DNA of 64,000 bases from the NCBI GenBank assembly GCA_024349765.1, contig AP026073.1, forward strand, positions 5,518,001 through 5,582,000, written 5' to 3'. Both the position numbers and the translations under genes were made by a program. The DNA comes from Streptomyces nigrescens (GTDB taxonomy: Bacteria; Actinomycetota; Actinomycetes; Streptomycetales; Streptomycetaceae). Below, piece after piece: positions 17,581 to 26,203 of this stretch (the stretch's first letter is position 1; every line of letters starts with the position of its first letter). Below the pieces are notes generated by a model. It saw only the letters and a list, made by a program, of their open reading frames with translations, had not been told where the DNA came from and searched no databases.

Positions 17581-18243
17581 GTGTCTGTTCTCCTTGAGCA
17601 ACCTTCGAGCCTGGTCGCCTACCGCCCGAACAAGCCGACGGCCATGGTCGTCGTGGCCGACCCCCGCGTTCGCTCCACCGTCACCCGCCACCTGTGGGCC
17701 CTCGGAGTGCGTGACGTGATCGAGGCGTCGTCCATCGCGGAGGCGCGCCCCCGCGTTGGCAACCCGCGTGACATCTGCGTTGCCGACGTCCACCTTCCCG
17801 ACGGCTCCGGCCTCACCCTGCTGTCCGAGACCCGGGCGGCCGGCTGGCCCAACGGCCTGGCCCTGTCCGCCGCCGACGACATCGGCGCCGTCCGCAACGC
17901 CCTGGCCGGCGGCGTCAAGGGCTATGTCGTCACGGGAACCCGTACCAATCTGGGCATCCCCGGCCGTCCGGGCGCCTCTCCCATCGGGGCCAACGCGGCC
18001 CGTATGCAGCGCCGTCCTCCGGGCGCCCCCGGGCACCCCGGCGGTTACCGGGAGCTGTCGGGCCGTGAGGTCGAGGTGTTGCGGCTGGTGGCGGAGGGCC
18101 AGTCCAACAAGGCCATCGGCGTGTCGATGGGGCTGTCCGCCCTGACCGTCAAGAGCCACCTCGCCCGGATCGCCCGCAAGCTCGGCACCGGCGACCGGGC
18201 CGGCATGGTCGCGGTCGCGCTGCGCACCGGCATCATCCACTGA
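17581..18243 (+). CDS. whiI: Atypical response regulator WhiI (sporulation)
   Basis: 220 residues from GTG 17581 with AGGAGG at the right distance. The N-terminal receiver keeps Asp69 (CVADVHLPDG) and Lys113 (GGVKGY), but has a single Asp27 where typical receivers have an acidic pair. This fits WhiI as an atypical regulator not driven by ordinary phosphotransfer. The C-terminal LuxR-type HTH (about 156-220) has LSGREVEVLRLVAEGQSNK and LTVKSHLARIARKL. WhiI acts late in sporulation, partly as a heterodimer with BldM. The match to remembered WhiI is very close. Confidence 0.9.
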   Translation: MSVLLEQPSSLVAYRPNKPTAMVVVADPRVRSTVTRHLWALGVRDVIEASSIAEARPRVGNPRDICVADVHLPDGSGLTLLSETRAAGWPNGLALSAADDIGAVRNALAGGVKGYVVTGTRTNLGIPGRPGASPIGANAARMQRRPPGAPGHPGGYRELSGREVEVLRLVAEGQSNKAIGVSMGLSALTVKSHLARIARKLGTGDRAGMVAVALRTGIIH

Positions 18244-18263
18244 CCCGCTTTACACGACCGGCT

Positions 18264-18295
18264 CGCCCGTCGAGGGAACGTTCCCTCGACGGGCG
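18264..18295. terminator. 32-bp perfect palindrome after whiI
   Basis: CGCCCGTCGAGGGAAC (18264-18279) is followed directly by its reverse complement (18280-18295). It starts 20 nt after the whiI stop and ends 27 nt before the RNase D gene, and would fold into a strong hairpin. A terminator is most likely; an operator cannot be excluded. Confidence 0.7.
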
Positions 18296-18322
18296 ACGTG
18301 CATACACAGATACCCTTGACTG

Positions 18323-19603
18323 GTGACCGACGCCCAAAAGACCGCAGCAGACACGACACTGCGAGCCCCCGGAGACTCCCCTCCGGATCCCCGACCGGCG
18401 CCGGTCCCTCTCCTGGAGCCCCGCGAGGGCATCCCCCCGGTGGTCGCGACGGACGAGGCGCTCGCCGAGGTGGTGGCGGCCTTCGCGGCGGGCACCGGCC
18501 CGGTGGCCGTCGACGCCGAGCGCGCCTCGGGCTACCGCTACGGCCAGCGCGCCTACCTCGTGCAGCTGCGCCGCGAGGGCGCCGGCAGCGCGTTGATCGA
18601 CCCGGTCGGCTGCCCCGACCTGTCGGCCCTGGGCGAGGCGATCGGTGACGCCGAGTGGGTGCTGCACGCCGCCACCCAGGACCTGCCGTGCCTGCGCGAC
18701 ATAGGGATGGTTCCCACCCGGCTGTTCGACACCGAGCTGGCCGGGCGGCTGGCCGGCTTCGCCCGGGTCGGCCTGGGCGCGATGGTCGAGAACGTCCTCG
18801 GCTTCGCGCTGGAGAAGGGCCACTCCGCGGTCGACTGGTCCACCCGCCCGCTGCCCGAGCCCTGGCTGCGCTACGCCGCGCTCGACGTCGAACTGCTGGT
18901 GGACCTGCGCGACGCGCTGGAGGAGGAGCTGACCCGGCAGGGCAAGCTGGAGTGGGCCCACCAGGAGTTCGCGGCGATCGCCGCCGCTCCCCCGGCGCCG
19001 CCCCGCAAGGACCCCTGGCGCCGCACGTCCGGTATGCACAAGGTCCGCCGGCGCCGCCAGATGGCGGTCGTACGGGAGTTGTGGACGGCCCGCGACCAGG
19101 TCGCCCAGCGGCGCGACGTCTCCCCGGGCAAGGTGCTGGGCGACGCGGCGATCGTGGAGGCGGCGCTGAACCTCCCGCCCAACAGCCACGCGCTGGCGGC
19201 GCTGCCCGGCTTCGGCCACCGCATGGGCCGTCGCCAGCTGGAGCAGTGGCAGGCCGCCGTCGACCGTGCCCGGGCGCTCCCCGAGAACGAGCTGCCGCAG
19301 CCCGGCCAGCCGCTCAACGGCCCCCCGCCGCCCCGCTCCTGGGCCGACAAGGACCCGGCCGCGGCGGCCCGGCTGTCGGCCGCCCGCACCGCGGTCACCG
19401 CGCTGGCCGAGGAGCTCAACCTGCCGCAGGAGAACCTCATCACGCCGGACACGGTGCGCCGGCTGTGCTGGGAGCCGCCCGCCGCGCCCAGCCGCGAGAC
19501 GGTCGCCGAGATCCTCACCGGTTACGGCGCCCGCCCCTGGCAGATCGAGCAGGTCGCCCCGATCCTCACCGAGGCTCTGCTGACGGGCGGCGAGGACGGC
19601 TGA
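18323..19603 (+). CDS. Ribonuclease D family protein with HRDC domain
   Basis: 426 residues from GTG 18323. The DEDDy exonuclease domain (about 30-210) shows VAVDAER (DxE), AATQDLPCLRD and the YAALDVELLVDL motif with the final Asp. An HRDC-type helical domain (about 240-310) holds LWTARDQVAQRRDVSPGKVL. The C-terminal extension has ITPDTVRRLCW. It trims 3' ends of stable RNAs in related organisms. It may be transcribed with whiI readthrough or from its own promoter in the 80-nt gap. Confidence 0.88.
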   Translation: MTDAQKTAADTTLRAPGDSPPDPRPAPVPLLEPREGIPPVVATDEALAEVVAAFAAGTGPVAVDAERASGYRYGQRAYLVQLRREGAGSALIDPVGCPDLSALGEAIGDAEWVLHAATQDLPCLRDIGMVPTRLFDTELAGRLAGFARVGLGAMVENVLGFALEKGHSAVDWSTRPLPEPWLRYAALDVELLVDLRDALEEELTRQGKLEWAHQEFAAIAAAPPAPPRKDPWRRTSGMHKVRRRRQMAVVRELWTARDQVAQRRDVSPGKVLGDAAIVEAALNLPPNSHALAALPGFGHRMGRRQLEQWQAAVDRARALPENELPQPGQPLNGPPPPRSWADKDPAAAARLSAARTAVTALAEELNLPQENLITPDTVRRLCWEPPAAPSRETVAEILTGYGARPWQIEQVAPILTEALLTGGEDG

Positions 19604-19620
19604 GCCGCCCGGCCCAACCA

Positions 19621-19664
19621 CACGTCGACCAGGACCGATCCGGGGATCAGTCCTGGTCGACGTG
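19621..19664. terminator. Bidirectional terminator between RNase D and PepSY lipoprotein genes
   Basis: A perfect 15-bp stem (19621-19635 with 19650-19664) encloses a second 5-bp stem, GATCC/GGATC. The right arm lies inside the last codons of the minus-strand lipoprotein gene. Confidence 0.75.
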
Positions 19665-20306
19665 CATCCGGAGGACCTTGCGGTTGGTCGCGTCGATGTC
19701 GTAGGTGGTCTTGTTCCAGTCGTCGGTGGTGACCACGTCGACGGACCAGGCGGCCTTCCTGCTGCCGTTGTCGGCCTCGCCCAGCTCGACGGCGCTGACC
19801 GTGCCCTTCGTCTTGGCGGTGGCCGTCTCGACGGCCTGCTGCGCGGTGACGGTGGCCTCGCCGAGCCGGGCGGCCAGTTCCTTCTTGTCGTCGGCGTCGT
19901 CGGACTCGGTGCGCGGCGGATCGGCCTTGCCGGAGACCGCGTTGACGCGGACGGCGTGCGCGGTCCCGTCGGACGTCGCGACCGCCGTCTGCCAGTAGGG
20001 GCTCTTCGGCGTGCCCTTGAGTTCGGCCGCGACCGGCTCCGAGGCCGGCACCGCGGCGACCGCCGCCCGCAGCGCCCGCGCGTAGTCCACCTTGGCGGCC
20101 GGGATCAGCGCCTTCCGTTCGGTCTGGTCCGCGGTCAGCGTGGTGCCCGGTGTGCCAGGGGCCGAGGCGGCCACCGCCCGGGACGGGGCCGCGCTGTCCC
20201 GGCCGGACGTCCCGGTGCCCTTGGTGGTCCCGTTTCCGCAGCCCGCCAGCAGGGCGCCGCCCAGGGCGACGGCGGTGCAGAGCGCCGCACTCCTCTTTGT
20301 ATCCAT
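19647..20306 (-). CDS. PepSY-domain lipoprotein
   Basis: 219 residues. Lipobox LLAGC (Cys23) follows a short signal peptide. After a Ser/Ala/Pro linker come two PepSY-like segments: about 70-125 (VDYARALRAAVAAVPAS ... AVRVNAVSGKA) and about 140-215 (TVTAQQAVETA ... YDIDATNRKVLRMHVD). Such lipoproteins sit outside the membrane and may inhibit or chaperone peptidases. Divergent from the fad operon. Confidence 0.82.
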   Translation of the reverse strand: MDTKRSAALCTAVALGGALLAGCGNGTTKGTGTSGRDSAAPSRAVAASAPGTPGTTLTADQTERKALIPAAKVDYARALRAAVAAVPASEPVAAELKGTPKSPYWQTAVATSDGTAHAVRVNAVSGKADPPRTESDDADDKKELAARLGEATVTAQQAVETATAKTKGTVSAVELGEADNGSRKAAWSVDVVTTDDWNKTTYDIDATNRKVLRMHVDQD

Positions 20307-20484
20307 ACGGTCACTTTAAGTGTGATGTGGTGCGGTTTACGCCAGGACCCGACGGCATCCGGACGTTTTCGATCATCGGTTTCCCGCCGCCCCGTTCCCC
20401 GTCCGCGGCGCACCGTCCCGGCGGCCCCACACCTCCATCCGGTGTGACCTTCACCGCTCCGGCCGGTGGGGGTGGGCAGGTTGG

Positions 20485-20494
20485 TTACCCGTAA
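20485..20494. promoter_or_regulatory. Possible fad operator (TTACCCGTAA)
   Basis: TTAC-CC-GTAA is a perfect palindrome 73 nt before the fadA start. It lies within TTGGTTACCCGTAAGTAGCAT in a promoter region that also serves the divergent lipoprotein gene (261 nt). A TetR-type fatty-acid regulator could bind it; no regulator is encoded nearby, so this is tentative. Confidence 0.35.
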
Positions 20495-20567
20495 GTAGCA
20501 TGTCGGTGGGAAGCGTCCCTGGGGGCGCCCCGCAGCAGTGCCATCCCGCACCTGGAGGAGAGCCAAC

Positions 20568-21794
20568 GTGCCTCGTACCGCTAGGGACGTCGTCTTCGTC
20601 GACGGCGTCCGCACCCCGTTCGGCAAGGCGGGCCCGAAGGGCATCTACCACGAGACCCGCGCCGACGACCTGGTCGTGAAGTCGATCCGGGAGCTGCTGC
20701 GCCGCAACCCCGGTCTCGACCCGGCGAAGATCGACGAGGTCGCCATCGCCGCCACCACCCAGATCGGCGACCAGGGCCTGACCCTCGGCCGCACCGCCGG
20801 CATCCTCGCGGGCCTCCCGCAGTCGGTGCCCGGCTACTCCATCGACCGCATGTGTGCCGGTGCGCTGACGGCCGTCACGACCACCGCGGGCTCCATCGCC
20901 TTCGGCGCCTACGACGCCGTCATCGCCGGCGGTGTCGAGCACATGGGCCGCCACCCCATGGGCGAGGCGGTCGACCCCAACCCCCGCTTCGTCAGCGAGA
21001 AGCTCGTCGACGAGTCCGCCCTGTTCATGGGCATGACCGCGGAGAACCTCCACGACCGCTACCCGCAGATCACCAAGGAGCGTTCCGACGCCTACGCGGT
21101 GCGCTCGCAGGAGAAGGCGGCGAAGGCGTACGCCAACGGGAAGATCCAGCAGGACCTGGTCCCGATCTCGGTGCGCAACACCAACGCCGAGGTGGGCGAG
21201 ACCGGTTGGGGTCTGGTCACCTCCGACGAGCCGATGCGCCCGGGCACCACCCTGGAGAACCTCGCGGGCCTCAAGACCCCGTTCCGTACGCACGGCCGGG
21301 TCACCGCCGGTAACGCCGCCGGTCTCAACGACGGTGCCACCGCCTCGATCATCGCGTCCGAGGACTTCGCCCGGGAGCACGACCTCCCGGTGAAGATGCG
21401 CCTGGTCTCCTACGCCTTCGCGGGCGTCGAGCCCGAGGTCATGGGCTACGGCCCGATCCCGGCGACGGAGAAGGCGCTCGCCAAGGCGGGCCTGTCCATC
21501 TCCGACATCGGCCTGTTCGAGATCAACGAGGCGTTCGCCGTCCAGGTCCTCGCCTTCCTCGACCACTACGGCATCGCGGACGACGACGAGCGGGTAAACC
21601 AGTACGGCGGCGCCATCGCCTTCGGTCACCCGCTGGCCTCCTCCGGCGTCCGGCTGATGACCCAGCTGGCCCGCCAGTTCGAGGAGCAGCCCGAGGTCCG
21701 CTACGGCCTGACCACCATGTGCGTCGGCTTCGGCATGGGCGCGACGGTCATCTGGGAGAACCCGAACCACAAGGACGCCGGAGGCGACAAGTGA
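20568..21794 (+). CDS. fadA: Acetyl-CoA C-acyltransferase (beta-oxidation thiolase)
   Basis: 408 residues from GTG 20568, with GGAGGA upstream. Thiolase hallmarks: the nucleophile Cys in DRMCAGALTAV (about residue 94), NEAFAVQ, GGAIAFGHPLASSGVR and the C-terminal Cys in MCVGFGMG. It cleaves 3-ketoacyl-CoA in the last step of the beta-oxidation cycle. The stop overlaps the fadB start by 4 nt (GTGA), so a coupled fadAB operon forms the trifunctional complex. Confidence 0.92.
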   Translation: MPRTARDVVFVDGVRTPFGKAGPKGIYHETRADDLVVKSIRELLRRNPGLDPAKIDEVAIAATTQIGDQGLTLGRTAGILAGLPQSVPGYSIDRMCAGALTAVTTTAGSIAFGAYDAVIAGGVEHMGRHPMGEAVDPNPRFVSEKLVDESALFMGMTAENLHDRYPQITKERSDAYAVRSQEKAAKAYANGKIQQDLVPISVRNTNAEVGETGWGLVTSDEPMRPGTTLENLAGLKTPFRTHGRVTAGNAAGLNDGATASIIASEDFAREHDLPVKMRLVSYAFAGVEPEVMGYGPIPATEKALAKAGLSISDIGLFEINEAFAVQVLAFLDHYGIADDDERVNQYGGAIAFGHPLASSGVRLMTQLARQFEEQPEVRYGLTTMCVGFGMGATVIWENPNHKDAGGDK

Positions 21795-23923
21795 GCACCA
21801 CCACCGCTGAGCTTCTGAAGGGCGCCGCCGAGCTGTTCCCGGACGAGGTCGTGACGTCGGCGCACGTCCGCCACCTCGACCTGCCCTTCGGTGCGGGCCG
21901 GTTCGCCCTCATCACGCTGGACAACGGCTTCGACCACACCAAGCCGACCACCTTCGGCCCGGGCTCGCTGGCGAACCTCAACGCCGCGCTCGACCAGGTC
22001 GAGAAGGAGGCCGCGGACGGCGAGATCGTCGGCGCCGGCATCACCGGCAAGCCGTTCATCTTCGCGGTCGGCGCCGACCTCAAGGGCGTCGAGCTGCTGA
22101 AGCGGCACGAGGACGCGCTGGCCATCGGCAAGGGCGGCCACGAGGTCTTCAAGCGGCTCTCCGGGCTCGCCGTGCCGACCTTCGCGTACTACAACGGTGC
22201 CGCGATGGGCGGTGGCGTCGAGGTCGGTCTGCACTGCTCGTACCGCACGGTCTCCAAGGCCCTGCCGGCCTTCTCGCTGCCCGAGGTCTTCCTCGGTCTG
22301 GTCCCCGGCTGGGGCGGCTGCGCCCTGCTGCCGAACCTCATCGGTGCGGACAAGGCCGTCTCGGTCATCATCGAGAACTCGCTCAACCAGAACAAGCAGC
22401 TCAAGGGCCAGCAGGTCTTCGACCTCGGCATCGCGGACGCGCTCTTCGAGGGCGCGGACTTCCTGGAGCAGTCGCTGATCTGGACCGCGCAGGTGCTCAA
22501 GGGTGACGTCACCGTCGAGCGTCCCGAGGTCGACCGCGGCGAGGCCTGGGACCAGGCCGTCGCCAAGGGCCGCTTCATCGCCGACGGCAAGGTGCACGGC
22601 GCGGCCCCGGCCGCCTACCGCGCGCTGGACATCATCGCGGCCGCCAAGAGCGGTGACCTGCAGGCCGGTTTCGACGCCGAGGACCAGGCGCTCGCCGACC
22701 TCATCATGGGCGGCGAACTCCGCGCCGGCATCTACTCGTTCAACCTGGTGCAGAAGCGCGCCAAGCGGCCGGCCGGCGCCCCGGACAAGAGCCTGGCCCG
22801 CCCGGTCACCAAGGTCGGCGTGGTCGGCGCCGGTCTGATGGCCTCCCAGCTGGCGCTGCTGTTCCTGCGCCGCCTGGAGGTGCCGGTGGTCCTCACCGAC
22901 ATCGACCAGGAGCGCATCGACAAGGGCGTCGGTTACGTCCACGGCGAGATCGACAAGCTGCTGGGCAAGGGCCGGATCAACCAGGACAAGGCCAACCGCC
23001 TCAAGGCCCTGGTGACCGGTGTCCTCGACAAGGCCGAGGGCTTCGCGGACGCGGACTTCATCATCGAGGCCGTCTTCGAGGAGATCGGCGTCAAGCAGCA
23101 GGTCTTCGCCGAGGTCGAGGCGGTCGCCCCGGCGCACGCGATCCTCGCCACCAACACCTCCTCGCTGTCGGTCTCCGAGATGGCGTCGAATCTCAAGCAT
23201 CCCGAGCGGGTCGTCGGCTTCCACTTCTTCAACCCGGTCGCGATCCTGCCGCTGCTGGAGATCGTGCGCGGCGAGAAGACGGACGACGCGGCGCTCGCCA
23301 CGGCCTTCGGCGTCGCCAAGAAGCTGAAGAAGACCGCGGTCCTGACCAAGGACGCCCCGGCGTTCGTCGTGAACCGCATCCTGACCCGCTTCATGGGCGA
23401 GATCCAGAACGTCATCGACGAGGGCACCCCGGTCGAGGTCGCCGAGAAGGCCATCGAGCCGCTCGGCCTGCCGATGTCCCCGCTGGTCCTGCTGGAGCTG
23501 GTCGGCCCGGCGATCGGTCTGCACGTCTCCGAGACGCTGCACGGCGCCTTCCCCGAGCGCTTCAAGGTGTCGCCGAACCTCAAGGCGGTCGTCGAGGCCG
23601 GCAAGCGCGGCTTCTACGTCTACGACAGCGGCAAGCCGGAGCTGGACCCCGAGGTCGCCGCGCTGCTCAAGCAGGGCGACTCGGTGCTGACCGAGGCCCA
23701 GGTCCGCGACCGGGTGCTCGACGCGGTCGCGCAGGAGATCGGCCTCATGCTCGACGAGGGCGTGGTGGCCGAGGCCCAGGACATCGACCTGTGCCTGATC
23801 ACCGGTGCCGGCTGGCCCTTCCACCTGGGCGGCATCACGCCTTACCTGGACCGTGAGGGCGTCTCCGAGCGGGTGACCGGCAAGAAGTTCCTGGCCCCGG
23901 GCGTGGCGAGCGTGCCCGCGTAA
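21791..23923 (+). CDS. fadB: Fatty-acid oxidation complex alpha subunit (enoyl-CoA hydratase / 3-hydroxyacyl-CoA dehydrogenase)
   Basis: 710 residues from GTG 21791. The N-terminal crotonase domain (about 1-270) contains GKPFIFAVGADLKG (oxyanion strand), GAAMGGGVEVGLHC and SLPEVFLGLVPGWGG. The NAD-binding domain starts at about 335 with VGVVGAGLMASQLAL. HFFNPV and the catalytic HFF His lie near residue 478. The C-terminal 3HCDH domains contain FVVNRILTRFMGE. It hydrates enoyl-CoA and oxidises the product, passing it to FadA. A terminator follows at 23941-23972. Confidence 0.94.
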   Translation: MSTTTAELLKGAAELFPDEVVTSAHVRHLDLPFGAGRFALITLDNGFDHTKPTTFGPGSLANLNAALDQVEKEAADGEIVGAGITGKPFIFAVGADLKGVELLKRHEDALAIGKGGHEVFKRLSGLAVPTFAYYNGAAMGGGVEVGLHCSYRTVSKALPAFSLPEVFLGLVPGWGGCALLPNLIGADKAVSVIIENSLNQNKQLKGQQVFDLGIADALFEGADFLEQSLIWTAQVLKGDVTVERPEVDRGEAWDQAVAKGRFIADGKVHGAAPAAYRALDIIAAAKSGDLQAGFDAEDQALADLIMGGELRAGIYSFNLVQKRAKRPAGAPDKSLARPVTKVGVVGAGLMASQLALLFLRRLEVPVVLTDIDQERIDKGVGYVHGEIDKLLGKGRINQDKANRLKALVTGVLDKAEGFADADFIIEAVFEEIGVKQQVFAEVEAVAPAHAILATNTSSLSVSEMASNLKHPERVVGFHFFNPVAILPLLEIVRGEKTDDAALATAFGVAKKLKKTAVLTKDAPAFVVNRILTRFMGEIQNVIDEGTPVEVAEKAIEPLGLPMSPLVLLELVGPAIGLHVSETLHGAFPERFKVSPNLKAVVEAGKRGFYVYDSGKPELDPEVAALLKQGDSVLTEAQVRDRVLDAVAQEIGLMLDEGVVAEAQDIDLCLITGAGWPFHLGGITPYLDREGVSERVTGKKFLAPGVASVPA

Positions 23924-23940
23924 CGAGGCTCAGGACGAGG

Positions 23941-23972
23941 GCGCGGGCCGGCTCGGCGGAGCCGGCCCGCGC
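23941..23972 (+). terminator. fadAB terminator
   Basis: Perfect 14-bp GC-rich stem (23941-23954 with 23959-23972) with a 4-nt loop, 18 nt after the fadB stop. Confidence 0.85.
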
Positions 23973-24025
23973 TGCCGTATGTCCGGGCGGGGGCCGTCGG
24001 CGCCCCGGCATGGCAGGGTGGCGCC

Positions 24026-24412
24026 ATGGACACCTTGGTCATCGTCGACGCCGCGAACGTCGTGGGCTCGGTCCCCGACGGCTGGTGGCGGGACCGGCGC
24101 GGCGCGGCGGAACGGCTGCGCGACACCCTGCCGGCCTATGCCGCGGACGGGCTGCCGGGACTCGCCGACCCGCCCCTGGAGTTGGTCCTCGTGGTGGAGG
24201 GCGCGGCGCGCGGGGTGACGTCCGTGGAGGGCGTACGGGTGGTGCCGGCACCCGGCAGCGGCGACGACCGGATCGTGGAACTGGTCGCGGACGAGGGCAC
24301 CGGGCGGGACTGCCTGGTGGTCACCGCGGACCGTGGACTGCGCGACCGCGTCCAGGCGCTGGGCGCCCGGGTGGCCGGCCCGCGGTCGGTCCGGGGAGGC
24401 GGACGCGCCTGA
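24026..24412 (+). CDS. Small PIN/NYN-like domain protein
   Basis: 128 residues from ATG 24026. The N-terminus VIVDAANVVGSVPDGWWRD places an Asp and an Asn in the pattern of PIN/NYN nucleases (D-x-x-N). A later TADRGLRDRVQALGARV resembles the conserved strand-helix carrying further acidic residues (DRG, LRDR). It may be a small RNase, though some actinobacterial copies are annotated as NTP pyrophosphohydrolases. It stands alone, convergent with the next gene. Confidence 0.6.
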   Translation: MDTLVIVDAANVVGSVPDGWWRDRRGAAERLRDTLPAYAADGLPGLADPPLELVLVVEGAARGVTSVEGVRVVPAPGSGDDRIVELVADEGTGRDCLVVTADRGLRDRVQALGARVAGPRSVRGGGRA

Positions 24413-24451
24413 CGCCCGCGACCGCGGCCGGAGGCGGCGACGGCGGCCGGG

Positions 24452-25306
24452 TCAGGGCGCCGACGGGGCGGCCGGCGCGTCCGTGAGGCTCAGCAGGAGC
24501 ATCGCGTCGTGGTCCGGGGTGCCGGGCTCGGCCTGGTAGACGACGAGGCGCTGGCCGTCGGTGCGGGCCACCGTGTACGCCTCGTAGCTCAGATCCATCC
24601 GCCCGACCGCCGAATCCGCGAAGCACTTGCGGCCGTTGGTCCGCGAGCGCACGTCGTAGCGCTGCCAGAGGGTCGCGAACTCCCCGCTCTTGACGGTGAG
24701 TTCACCGATCAGGGTGGTGAGGTCGGGCGCGTCCGGGTGGACGCCGGCGACGGCCCGCAGATGGGCCACGGTCGCCGCGGCGACCTCGTCCCAGTTGCCG
24801 TAGAGCGTGCGGGCCCGCGGGTGCAGGAAGGTGTAGCGCGCAGTGTTGCGCTGCCGGACCGGCCACTCCTCGATGCCGGGCAGCAGCCGCATCCCGGCGG
24901 TGTTGGCGGCCAGCAGGTCGTTGGACCGGCCCAGGACGTACGCCGGGCAGGGCGCGACGATGTCGAGCATCCGCAGGACGTCCGGGCGCGGCGTGCGCGA
25001 CGCGGGCCGCGGTTCCCGGGACGGGCCGGGTGCGGGCGCCGGGGACGCCGCGCGGGCGAGCGCGAAGAGATGCGCCCGCTCGTCGCCGTCGAGGCGCAGC
25101 ACGCCCGCGATGGCCTCCAGGACCGCCGCGCTCGGGCGGTTCTGCTTGCCCTGCTCCAGGCGCCGGTAGTACTCGATGCTCACCCCGGCGAGCATCGCCA
25201 CCTCCTCGCGGCGCAGGCCCGCGGTGCGGCGCCGGCCGGTGGTGCCCGGCAGACCCGCGTCCTGAGGGGCCACCCGGGCGCGGCGGGCACGCAGGAACTC
25301 TCCCAA
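24452..25306 (-). CDS. XRE-family regulator with MmyB-like ligand-binding domain
   Basis: 284 residues. An N-terminal HTH (about 10-75) with the typical LRREEVAMLAGVSIEYYRRLEQGKQNRPS is followed by a PAS-like MmyB domain (about 105-270) with PAYVLGRSNDLLAAN and the WDEVAAATVAHLRA region. In Streptomyces these regulators often control a neighbouring short-chain or other dehydrogenase. Here the divergent neighbour at 25480 is a dehydrogenase that is broken. Confidence 0.88.
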   Translation of the reverse strand: MGEFLRARRARVAPQDAGLPGTTGRRRTAGLRREEVAMLAGVSIEYYRRLEQGKQNRPSAAVLEAIAGVLRLDGDERAHLFALARAASPAPAPGPSREPRPASRTPRPDVLRMLDIVAPCPAYVLGRSNDLLAANTAGMRLLPGIEEWPVRQRNTARYTFLHPRARTLYGNWDEVAAATVAHLRAVAGVHPDAPDLTTLIGELTVKSGEFATLWQRYDVRSRTNGRKCFADSAVGRMDLSYEAYTVARTDGQRLVVYQAEPGTPDHDAMLLLSLTDAPAAPSAP

Positions 25307-25357
25307 CCCCGTGTTGTTCTCGACCCGTTGAGTATGCCCCGGCCCGGATCCTGGTGA

Positions 25358-25376
25358 GGGGCCCTGCGAGGGCCCC
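25358..25376. promoter_or_regulatory. 7-bp hairpin/palindrome in the divergent promoter region
   Basis: GGGGCCC, 5 nt, GGGCCCC lies between the divergent MmyB regulator and the broken dehydrogenase, 52 nt upstream of the regulator start. It may be an operator or a chance GC hairpin. Confidence 0.25.
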
Positions 25377-25479
25377 CCTTGGGCGGGTCTCCCACGTCCG
25401 GGGCCCCGCGGCGCAGACTTCTTCCGTACCGAGGAGGTGCCGGACCGCGTCGGCGGGACGGCGGAACGGGAGAGTCGAA

Positions 25480-26108
25480 GTGGCGAGCGTCGCAGTGGTG
25501 GGCCTGGGCATCATGGGCCGGGGCATGGCCGAGAACCTGCTGAGGAACGGGCACGAGGTGGTGGTCTGGAACCGCACCCCGGAGCGGGCCGGGGACCTGG
25601 TGGCGGCCGGGGCCGTGCCGGCGGAGAGCCCGGCGGCCGCGGCCGCCCGCGCCGAGGTCGTCTTCGAGGTCACGGCGGACGACGCCTCCTCCCGCGGGGT
25701 GTGGCTGGGGGCCGACGGCATCCTGGCGGGTGCTCCGGCGTCGGCGGTGCTGATCACCTCGGCGACGCTGTCCGTGGACTGGGTGGAGGAGCTCGCCGCG
25801 GCGTGCGCCGGGCGCGGGTCCGTCTTCTTCGACATGCCGCTCACCGGTGGCGCGGCCGGCGCCCGGACCGGGAACCTGGTGCTGCTGGCCGGTGGCGACC
25901 TGGCCTGGAGCAGCTATCTGACCCACCGGAGCCGGTCAACTTCTCGGCGGAGTGGGCCCACAAGGACCTGGCGTACGCGGCCCGCATGGCCGGCGGACTC
26001 CCGCACCCGGTCCTGGACGGCGTGCTGTCCCTGTTCACCACGGCACTGGCCGAGGGCCGCGGCAAGGAGGCCTGGAGCACGGTCAACCCGACGGCGGCCG
26101 GCTCGTAG
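25480..26108 (+). pseudogene. NAD(P)-dependent 6PGDH/3-hydroxyisobutyrate-dehydrogenase-like protein, broken
   Basis: From GTG 25480 the reading frame gives an intact NAD-binding half (VASVAVVGLGIMGRGMAENL, DMPLTGGAAGARTGNLVLL) to about 25900. After VLLAGGDLA homology stops. It resumes in another frame from about 25920 with PPEPVNFSAEWAHKDLAYAA to AWSTVNPTAAGS (stop 26108). Intact members are about 290 residues. Here about 70-90 residues, covering the linker helix, are missing and the frame is shifted. A deletion is likelier than a base-call error. The gene would have been the regulatory target of the divergent MmyB regulator. Confidence 0.8.
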
Positions 26109-26130
26109 GGGTTGTCGGGCAGGGGGTTCT

Positions 26131-26190
26131 CACGGATCACCCGGGTCGGGCAGGTCCGGTCGGGGTCCCGGCCGGCCCGGGTGATCCGTG
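26131..26190. terminator. Bidirectional terminator
   Basis: Perfect 15-bp arms CACGGATCACCCGGG (26131-26145) and its complement (26176-26190), with a 30-nt GC-rich loop, between the convergent pseudogene and permease gene. Confidence 0.75.
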
Positions 26191-26203
26191 CGACGGGCCC
26201 GCG

